Positions 4,854 to 10,149 of a stretch of DNA of 10,149 bases are shown here, piece after piece. Position numbers and translations under genes: made by a program. The notes under the pieces are model-generated. The model worked only from the letters and a program-made list of their open reading frames with translations, searched no databases and was not told the origin of the DNA. Positions within the stretch are counted from its first letter, which is position 1. Every line of letters starts with the position of its first letter. The stretch is from Clostridia bacterium (lineage in GTDB: Bacteria > Bacillota > Clostridia > UMGS1883): NCBI GenBank assembly GCA_021202495.1, contig JAJQCX010000001.1:1-10149 (forward strand), given 5' to 3'.

Positions 4854-6368
4854 GTGCAGCTGAAATCAGATGAAATTGCGGGCATCATAAAGCGGCAAAT
4901 TAAAAATTACTCCGACAAGACAGTGGAAACCGAAACGGGGCACGTTATCGAGGTCGGAGACGGCATTGCCAAGGCGACCGGACTTGAAAACTGCATGTCG
5001 AACGAGCTTATTGAGTTCGAGAACGGCGAAATGGCGATGGCTATGAACCTTGACGAGGAGACCGTCAGCCTTTGCGTGCTCGGCTCGGACAAGGGCATTA
5101 GAGAAGGCAGCACGGTTAAGAGAACGGGCAGAGTTGTTGAAGTGGGCGTAGGCGAGGAACTGATAGGACGCGTTGTTGACGCGCTCGGAAAGCCCATTGA
5201 CGGAAAGGGCGACATAAACACTTCTCACACGCGCCCGATCGAGTGCAAAGCGCCGGGCATTATCGAGAGAAAAGCCGTTTCGGTGCCGCTGCAGACGGGC
5301 ATTAAGGCGATAGATTCGATGATACCTATCGGCCGCGGACAGCGTGAGCTGATAATCGGAGACAGGCAGACCGGTAAGACGGTTATCGCGACGGACACGA
5401 TAATAAACCAGCGCGGGCAGGGTGTTATTTGCATTTATGTCGCGATTGGACAAAAGAGCTCCACGGTGGCAAACATTGTGGACACATTTGAGAAAAACGG
5501 GGCGATGGATTACACAATCGTCGTTTCTGCAACGGCGTCGGATTCGGCTCCGCTGCAATATATCGCGCCTTACTCGGGCTGCGCGATGGCGGAATATTTT
5601 ATGTATCAGGGCAAAGATGTGCTTATCGTATATGACGATTTGTCAAAGCACGCGGTGGCATACAGAGCGATGTCGCTGCTTATCCGCCGTCCGCCGGGAC
5701 GCGAGGCATATCCGGGCGACGTGTTCTATTTGCATTCGAGACTGCTTGAAAGAGCGGCGAGGATTTCGCCCGAAGCGGGCGGAGGCTCGATAACGGCGCT
5801 GCCTATCATTGAAACGCAGGAGGGCGACGTTTCGGCGTATATTCCGACGAACGTTATTTCGATAACGGACGGACAGATTTTCCTTGAAACCGAGCTTTTC
5901 CATTCGGGTGTTATGCCGGCGGTAAACCCGGGCATTTCGGTGTCGCGTGTGGGCGGCAATGCGCAGATTAAGGCGATGAAGAAAATTTCGTCGACGTTGA
6001 AATTGATGTATTCGCAGTACCGCGAGCTGGCAAGCTTTGCGCAGTTCGGCTCGGATTTGGACGACGACACGAAAACGAGGCTTGCGCAGGGCGAAAGAAT
6101 TGTGGAAATATTGAAGCAGGATAGAAACAAGCCCGTGCCCGTGGAGTTGCAGGTTGTTATAATTTACGCCTGCGTCAACGACCTTTTGATGGACGTTGAT
6201 GTTGAAAAAATCGCGGGATTTGAAGAGTTTCTCTTTGAAAACGTGAGAAACAATTACGCGGATATTATAAAGAACATTTCCGAGACGAAGGAGCTTTCAA
6301 AGGAAACAGAGGAACGGATTAAGGAAGCCGTTTCGGACAGCAAGAAAAAATTTGCTGCGGTGCGTTAA
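4854..6368 (+). CDS. atpA: F-type ATP synthase subunit alpha
   Basis: This 504-residue non-catalytic nucleotide-binding subunit alternates with beta in the F1 hexamer. Counting from the GTG start, the Walker A loop GDRQTGKT is at about 169-176 and the Walker B region VLIVYDDLSKHA at about 256-267. SVSRVGGNAQ follows, with Arg365 as the arginine finger reaching into the beta catalytic site. The C-terminal helical domain is complete. The GTG start yields the standard N-terminus (M)QLKSDEIAGIIKRQI, whereas the TTG at 4839 would add five residues and use a poorer site. The gap from atpH is 20 bp. The TAA stop overlaps the AAGGAGG that serves atpG. Confidence 0.97.
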   Translation: MQLKSDEIAGIIKRQIKNYSDKTVETETGHVIEVGDGIAKATGLENCMSNELIEFENGEMAMAMNLDEETVSLCVLGSDKGIREGSTVKRTGRVVEVGVGEELIGRVVDALGKPIDGKGDINTSHTRPIECKAPGIIERKAVSVPLQTGIKAIDSMIPIGRGQRELIIGDRQTGKTVIATDTIINQRGQGVICIYVAIGQKSSTVANIVDTFEKNGAMDYTIVVSATASDSAPLQYIAPYSGCAMAEYFMYQGKDVLIVYDDLSKHAVAYRAMSLLIRRPPGREAYPGDVFYLHSRLLERAARISPEAGGGSITALPIIETQEGDVSAYIPTNVISITDGQIFLETELFHSGVMPAVNPGISVSRVGGNAQIKAMKKISSTLKLMYSQYRELASFAQFGSDLDDDTKTRLAQGERIVEILKQDRNKPVPVELQVVIIYACVNDLLMDVDVEKIAGFEEFLFENVRNNYADIIKNISETKELSKETEERIKEAVSDSKKKFAAVR

Positions 6369-6380
6369 GGAGGCAGAAAA

Positions 6381-7217
6381 ATGCCCCAATCAATGAAGTT
6401 GATTAAAAACAGAATAAAGAGCGTTCAGAGCACGCAGCAGATAACAAAGGCGATGGAGCTTGTTGCGACGTCGAAGCTGCGGCGCGCAAAGGACGACATG
6501 GAGCGGACGAAGCCCTATTTTGACACTTTGAAGGACGCCGCGGAGGAAATTTTGGCGACAAATACCGAGTTTTCCTCTCCGTTTTGCAAGGGCGATCCGG
6601 AAAAGCCGTGCTGTCATGTCGTGATTGCGGGCGACAGGGGCTTGGCGGGAGGATATAATGCAAACCTTTTCCGTTCGCTTTCGGTGAAGGATGGGGATTT
6701 TATCCTGCCGATAGGGAAAAAAGCCGAGGAATATTTTTCAAAGAAAAACGTGGAGATTTTGTCGCGCGACTATGTTGTGGCGGGCAATATTGACGCGAGC
6801 GACTGTATGCACATGGCGCTGATAATCGCAAACGATTATAAAGAGGGTAAGTTCGGCGCGGTGAAGGTGAGCTACACGAAATTTGTGAATGTGCTTTCGT
6901 TTGTGCCGAGCGAAGAAGAGCTGCTGCCGTTTGTGCCAAAAAATGAGGAGAAAAGGGAGCATAAAATGCTCACGCTCTACGAGCCCGGCGTCGACGCGGT
7001 GTTTTCGTACTTGATACCGCAGTATGTGAGCGGAATTATTTACGGCGCGGTGACAAGCTCGGTGGCGTCGGAGCTTTCGGCAAGGCGAAACGCCATGCAG
7101 TCGGCGAACAAGAACGCCGATGAGATGATTTCCGATTTGACGCTGAAATACAACAGGGCAAGACAGGGCGCCATTACGCAGGAGATAACGGAAATTGTGG
7201 CGGGCGCAGAGAATTGA
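6381..7217 (+). CDS. atpG: F-type ATP synthase subunit gamma
   Basis: The 278-residue central shaft rotates inside the alpha-beta hexamer. The N-terminal helix MKLIKNRIKSVQSTQQITKA (5-24), continuing into MELVATSKLRRA, and the C-terminal helix with SSVASELSARRNAMQSANKNADEM (from about 225) form the coiled coil that penetrates F1. Both are close to the family consensus. The middle part has the usual Rossmann-like domain, including VVIAGDRGLAGGYNANLF. AAGGAGG at 6367-6373 lies 7 nt before the ATG. Length and start are normal. Confidence 0.96.
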   Translation: MPQSMKLIKNRIKSVQSTQQITKAMELVATSKLRRAKDDMERTKPYFDTLKDAAEEILATNTEFSSPFCKGDPEKPCCHVVIAGDRGLAGGYNANLFRSLSVKDGDFILPIGKKAEEYFSKKNVEILSRDYVVAGNIDASDCMHMALIIANDYKEGKFGAVKVSYTKFVNVLSFVPSEEELLPFVPKNEEKREHKMLTLYEPGVDAVFSYLIPQYVSGIIYGAVTSSVASELSARRNAMQSANKNADEMISDLTLKYNRARQGAITQEITEIVAGAEN

Positions 7218-7225
7218 TAAAGGAT

Positions 7226-7230
7226 GAGGT
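7226..7230 (+). promoter_or_regulatory. Ribosome binding site deciding the atpD start
   Basis: GAGGT lies 7 nt before the ATG at 7238. The in-frame TTG at 7214 overlaps the end of atpG and would add eight residues that are not part of the usual N-terminus. Confidence 0.65.
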
Positions 7231-7237
7231 GAATTGC

Positions 7238-8626
7238 ATGGCAAACAAGATGGGAAAGGTTATTCGCGTCGAGGGACCGGTCATTGACGTGCGGTTTGAA
7301 GACGGCGATATGCCGAATTTGCTTAACGCGCTTGTCGTTAAGAACGGTGAGTCCAAGATTACCGTTGAAGTCGCGCAGCACATCGGCGACGACGTTGTGC
7401 GCTGCATTGCGATGAATTCGACGGACGGTTTGCAGCGCGGAGCCGAAGCCGTTGACACGGGCGATTCGATTAAAGTACCGGTTGGCAAAGAGACGCTCGG
7501 CAGAGTGTTTAACCTTCTCGGCGAGCCGGTTGACAACGGACCCGAAGTTGAAACGAAGGAAAAGTGGAGCATACATCGTCCGGCGCCGTCCTATGAGGAG
7601 CAGCAAGGCACGACGGAAATTCTCGAAACGGGAATTAAGGTTGTGGACTTGATTTGCCCTTACGCGAAGGGCGGAAAGATTGGGCTTTTCGGCGGCGCGG
7701 GAGTAGGCAAGACGGTTTTGATACAGGAGCTTATTCATAACGTCGCGATGGAGCACGGCGGATATTCCATATTTACCGGCGTTGGCGAGAGAAGCCGCGA
7801 GGGCAACGACCTTTATCACGAGATGAAGGAGTCGGGCGTTCTGAGCAAGACGGCGCTTGTTTACGGACAGATGAACGAGCCGCCGGGAGCGAGAATGAGA
7901 GTCGGGCTTTCGGGATTGACGATGGCGGAATATTTCCGCGACAGAGAAGGACAGGATGTGCTTCTCTTTATAGATAACATTTTCAGATTTACTCAGGCGG
8001 GCAGCGAGGTTTCGGCGCTGCTCGGGCGTATGCCGTCGGCGGTTGGATATCAGCCGACGCTTGCGACGGAAATGGGTACGCTGCAGGAGAGAATTACATC
8101 GACGAAGAAGGGTTCTATTACATCGGTTCAGGCGGTTTACGTGCCGGCTGACGACTTGACTGACCCTGCGCCCGCGACGACGTTCGCGCATCTTGACGCG
8201 ACGACGGTGCTTTCGCGTTCAATTGCGTCGATGGGTATTTATCCGGCGGTTGACCCGTTGGAATCGACTTCGAGAATACTCTCGCCCGACGTTTTCGGCA
8301 AGGAGCATTACGAGGTCGCAAAGAGCGTGCAGAAGATTTTGCAGCGTTATAACGAATTGCAGGACATCATTGCGATAATGGGTATGGATGAGCTGTCGGA
8401 CGAGGATAAGCTGACGGTAAGTCGCGCGAGAAAGGTGCAGAGATTCCTTTCGCAGCCGTTCTCGGTTGCGGAGCAGTTTACCGGCATGGCGGGAACATAC
8501 GTTCCGCTTTCGGAGACTGTGCGCGGATTTAAAGAGATTATTGAAGGAAAGCACGACGATTTGCCTGAGTCGGCGTTCCTCTTTGCGGGCACTATTGATG
8601 AAGCCGTTGAAAAGGGGAAAGGCTGA
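7238..8626 (+). CDS. atpD: F-type ATP synthase subunit beta (catalytic)
   Basis: The 462-residue subunit holds the catalytic site for ATP synthesis or hydrolysis. Counting from the ATG at 7238, the Walker A loop GGAGVGKT is at 152-159 with Lys158 and Thr159. The catalytic glutamate is Glu184 in GVGERSREGNDL. The Walker B stretch VLLFIDNIFRF has Asp246. The region GRMPSAVGYQPTLATEMG that follows is intact. The lever motif is DELSDED (384-390), a conservative variant of DELSEED. The start gives the usual MANKMGKVIRVEGPVIDVRF N-terminus and a normal length. The gap from atpG is 20 bp, and the TGA stop shares one base with the atpC start. Confidence 0.98.
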   Translation: MANKMGKVIRVEGPVIDVRFEDGDMPNLLNALVVKNGESKITVEVAQHIGDDVVRCIAMNSTDGLQRGAEAVDTGDSIKVPVGKETLGRVFNLLGEPVDNGPEVETKEKWSIHRPAPSYEEQQGTTEILETGIKVVDLICPYAKGGKIGLFGGAGVGKTVLIQELIHNVAMEHGGYSIFTGVGERSREGNDLYHEMKESGVLSKTALVYGQMNEPPGARMRVGLSGLTMAEYFRDREGQDVLLFIDNIFRFTQAGSEVSALLGRMPSAVGYQPTLATEMGTLQERITSTKKGSITSVQAVYVPADDLTDPAPATTFAHLDATTVLSRSIASMGIYPAVDPLESTSRILSPDVFGKEHYEVAKSVQKILQRYNELQDIIAIMGMDELSDEDKLTVSRARKVQRFLSQPFSVAEQFTGMAGTYVPLSETVRGFKEIIEGKHDDLPESAFLFAGTIDEAVEKGKG

Positions 8627-9024
8627 TGGAATACGATTTGAAAATAGTGACCCCCGATAAAGTGGCGTTTGACGGCAAAGCAGAAAGGCTTGTTGCGCGC
8701 AGTGTGGACGGCGACGTGTGCATTTTGGCGCGGCACGTCAATTACATGACGGCGCTTTCTATCGGGCAGGTGAAGGTGCGCAAAGCGGGCGAGGATTTTC
8801 GCGTTGCGTCATGCAGCGGCGGCACGCTGATTGTGACGAACGGAAGTGTGCTTCTCATTGCGTCGACCTTTGAGTGGGCGGATGAGATCGACATTGAAAG
8901 AGCCCAAAGGGCGAAGGAAAAGGCGGAAAAGAGGATGCAAGATAAGGCGACGGATTATGAAATGAGAGTTGCGGAATTTAAGCTCAAAAGGGCGCTGAAC
9001 CGGCTCAGTACGGGAATGAAGTGA
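8626..9024 (+). CDS. atpC: F-type ATP synthase subunit epsilon
   Basis: This 132-residue subunit binds the foot of gamma and can inhibit ATP hydrolysis. The N-terminal beta-sandwich (about 1-85) starts with YDLKIVTPDKVAFDGKAERL and includes the typical GQVKVR and GGTLIVTNGSVLLIAS strands. The C-terminal two-helix region (about 90-132) is charged, as usual. The segment DGDVCILARHVNYMTAL replaces the more common G.LpgHaPl. version. The start ATG overlaps the atpD stop (TGATG), with GGGG 8 nt upstream. It is the last gene of the operon, and a strong terminator follows its stop codon. Confidence 0.94.
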   Translation: MEYDLKIVTPDKVAFDGKAERLVARSVDGDVCILARHVNYMTALSIGQVKVRKAGEDFRVASCSGGTLIVTNGSVLLIASTFEWADEIDIERAQRAKEKAEKRMQDKATDYEMRVAEFKLKRALNRLSTGMK

Positions 9025-9025
9025 T

Positions 9026-9053
9026 AAAAAGCCTGCGAAATCGCAGGCTTTTT
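9026..9053 (+). terminator. Intrinsic terminator of the atp operon
   Basis: A perfect stem GCCTGCG/CGCAGGC (9031-9037 with 9042-9048) has an AAAT loop. It is preceded by five A and followed by five T, starting 2 nt after the atpC stop. The A-run on the left side means it could also stop transcription arriving from the other direction. Confidence 0.93.
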
Positions 9054-9060
9054 ATGAATA

Positions 9061-9088
9061 ATTAGAAATTAGAAATTAGCAATTGAGG
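9061..9088 (+). repeat. Heptamer tandem array (ATTAGAA-type)
   Basis: The units ATTAGAA, ATTAGAA, ATTAGCA and a terminal ATTGAGG follow in unbroken 7-bp phase. The terminal unit differs by one base from GTTGAGG, which ends the array at 1574-1657, and again a hairpin follows at once. Confidence 0.75.
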
Positions 9089-9113
9089 ATCAAAAATGCA
9101 AAGCATTTTTGAT
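9089..9113 (+). repeat. Hairpin directly after the heptamer array
   Basis: Perfect 11-bp arms ATCAAAAATGC and GCATTTTTGAT enclose AAA. Stem length, the GC pair closing a 3-nt loop, and the position after NTTGAGG equal those at 1659-1683, although the stem sequence differs. Confidence 0.8.
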
Positions 9114-9118
9114 AAAAT

Positions 9119-9141
9119 CAAATTGTGCTTTGCAAAATTTG
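9119..9141 (+). repeat. Second hairpin of the post-operon repeat element
   Basis: Arms CAAATTGTGC and GCAAAATTTG pair at nine of ten positions around TTT. The right arm contains GCAAAATT, the same half-stem found in the REP-like copies at 583-601, 641-665 and 1659-1683. Confidence 0.65.
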
Positions 9142-9148
9142 TACCGTA

Positions 9149-9169
9149 ATTGCACATTGCTGATTGCTA
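9149..9169 (-). repeat. Inverted heptamer array
   Basis: The units ATTGCAC, ATTGCTG and ATTGCTA follow in 7-bp phase. Read on the minus strand they give TAGCAAT, CAGCAAT and GTGCAAT, so they mirror the ATTAGCA-type units at 9061-9081. AATTAGCAAT at 9074 and ATTGCTAATT at 9163 are exact inverted copies. The arrays thus bracket the two hairpins. TTGCAC (9150) and TTTAAT (9172) could form a poor promoter for the genes downstream. Confidence 0.65.
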
Positions 9170-9211
9170 ATTTTAATCAAATCATATGCGTGCAAATGGG
9201 AGTGAAAGAAA

Positions 9212-9670
9212 ATGAAAACAAGGCTGCTTATCAGCGCTTGTCTTTTGGGGTGCGGGTGTCGGTATGACGGGGAAAGCCGTCCGATGAGGGCAGAAGATAT
9301 AGAGAAAATTGCGGAAGAGTTTGAGATTGTGCCGTTTTGCCCCGAGATTTACGGCGGGCTTAAAACTCCGCGCGAGGCTTCTGAGATTGTGGGAGATAGG
9401 GTTGTTACAAAAGCGGGGCGCGACGTGACGCGCGAATATAAGCGCGGGGCGGAGGAAGCGGTGAGGCTGGCAAAGCTCTTTAATATAAAATGCGCGCTTT
9501 TGAAGGAGAGAAGTCCGTCTTGCGGGAAAAATGAGATTTACGACGGTACTTTTTCGGGGAAGCTCAGAAATAGTAGCGGAATTGCAGCGGAGCGGCTCAT
9601 TGAAGAAGGAATTAAAGTTTTCGGGGAAAGCGAGATTGAAGATTTGATAAGGTTAAACGGGAGGAATTGA
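9212..9670 (+). CDS. DUF523 family protein, TudS-like iron-sulfur protein
   Basis: The 152-residue cytosolic protein starts with LLISACLLGCGCRYDG, the signature of DUF523. Three cysteines in family-conserved settings are Cys10 (SACLLG), Cys43 (PFCPE) and Cys104 (SPSCG). In the family member TudS, a thiouracil desulfidase, three such cysteines hold a [4Fe-4S] cluster that removes sulfur from thio-bases. Whether this protein has that activity is unknown; the family is broad and mostly uncharacterised. Cys14, Cys16 and Cys94 are additional. GGGAG (9198-9202) lies 9 nt before the ATG. Only one base separates the stop from the next gene, so the two are surely co-transcribed. The gene lies after the atp terminator and therefore needs its own promoter. 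Confidence 0.85.
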   Translation: MKTRLLISACLLGCGCRYDGESRPMRAEDIEKIAEEFEIVPFCPEIYGGLKTPREASEIVGDRVVTKAGRDVTREYKRGAEEAVRLAKLFNIKCALLKERSPSCGKNEIYDGTFSGKLRNSSGIAAERLIEEGIKVFGESEIEDLIRLNGRN

Positions 9671-9671
9671 A

Positions 9672-10142
9672 ATGTCGGTTGCAAAGGTTGAAAAATATTT
9701 AAACGAGATCGGCGCGGAGGAGAAGATAATTATATTGTCCGATTCGAGCGCGACGGTGGAATTGGCGGCGCAGGCTCTTGGCACACAAGAGGCGCGGATT
9801 GCGAAAACGCTTTCGTTTTTGCAAAAGGAAGGGGCGGCGCTGATAGTTACGGCGGGCGATGCGAAGGTTGACAACAAAAAGCACAAAGAGAAATTCGGCG
9901 AAAAGGCGAAAATGATACCTTTTGACGAGGTTGAAGGATACATAGGGCACGCGCCCGGCGGAGTGTGCCCGTTTGGCGTGAATGAGGGAGTAAATGTTTA
10001 TCTTGATAAGTCGCTTTCAAGGTTCGAGACTGTGTTTCCCGCAGCCGGCGACGGACACAGCGCGATTGAGCTGACACTTGAAAAATTGGCGGAATATGCA
10101 AAATGCGGAGAATGGGTTGACGTGTGCAAGGGATGGGAATGA
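9672..10142 (+). CDS. YbaK/EbsC-type aminoacyl-tRNA deacylase
   Basis: This 156-residue protein is a free-standing editing domain related to the insertion domain of prolyl-tRNA synthetase. Such proteins hydrolyse mischarged tRNA, in YbaK's case Cys-tRNA(Pro). The conserved lysine is Lys45 in RIAKTLSF. The family glycine-rich segment is GHAPGGVCPFG (92-102), followed by YLDKSL and the C-terminal GDGHSAIELTLEKL. The substrate cannot be read from the sequence. GGGAGGA (9659-9665) lies 6 nt before the ATG and sits inside the end of the DUF523 gene, which implies coupled expression. The gene appears complete, ending 7 bp before the window edge. Confidence 0.9.
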   Translation: MSVAKVEKYLNEIGAEEKIIILSDSSATVELAAQALGTQEARIAKTLSFLQKEGAALIVTAGDAKVDNKKHKEKFGEKAKMIPFDEVEGYIGHAPGGVCPFGVNEGVNVYLDKSLSRFETVFPAAGDGHSAIELTLEKLAEYAKCGEWVDVCKGWE

Positions 10143-10149
10143 TAATTAG

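Noticed and set aside
7040..8191. 383-codon minus-strand open frame opposite atpD
   Set aside because: It is Arg/His/Asn-rich and complements the strongly conserved atpD gene, a usual shadow in codon-biased genes.

Overview
The window looks like a chromosomal segment of an anaerobic Gram-positive bacterium, most likely class Clostridia. This is inferred from strong AGGAGG-type ribosome binding sites, a class C (pilin-type) sortase, an F-type ATP synthase operon with atpZ and atpI at its head, and a c subunit carrying the full sodium-binding motif seen in anaerobic fermenters. No 16S rRNA or other taxonomic marker is present, so the placement is tentative. All recognised genes lie on the + strand.

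Layout. Bases 1-336 hold the C-terminal part of a Y1/HUH transposase of the REP-associated (RAYT) type, cut by the window edge. Bases 337-758 are non-coding and hold several copies of a structured, REP-like repeat, two of them facing each other. A sortase gene follows (759-1574). Its stop codon runs directly into an 11-copy heptamer array and another hairpin element (1574-1708). A good sigma-A-type promoter (1780-1808) then drives the complete operon atpZ-atpI-atpB-atpE-atpF-atpH-atpA-atpG-atpD-atpC (1837-9024), which ends at a strong intrinsic terminator (9026-9053). The operon is tightly packed, with many overlaps, except for a 298-bp gap between atpB and atpE. That gap holds a tandem duplication and a further REP-like hairpin. 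After the terminator comes a repeat-rich spacer (heptamers, two hairpins, inverted heptamers). Last are two closely coupled genes, a DUF523 protein with a probable iron-sulfur site and a YbaK/EbsC-type aminoacyl-tRNA deacylase.

How it works together. AtpB, AtpE and AtpF form the membrane Fo motor. AtpH, AtpA, AtpG, AtpD and AtpC form the stalk and the F1 catalytic head. AtpZ and AtpI are accessory membrane proteins, and AtpI-type proteins help assemble c rings. Gln32, Val63, Glu65, Ser66, Thr67 and Tyr70 of AtpE match the Na+ site of Ilyobacter-type c rings, so the enzyme is predicted to couple to sodium.

The part least explained by known families is the repeat content. Three or four short structured repeat types recur at the non-coding joints of the window, including inside the ATP synthase operon, and a candidate RAYT that could act on such repeats lies at the left edge. 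Two loci share the same composite design: a heptamer array ending in NTTGAGG, followed at once by a hairpin with a long stem and a 3-nt loop.
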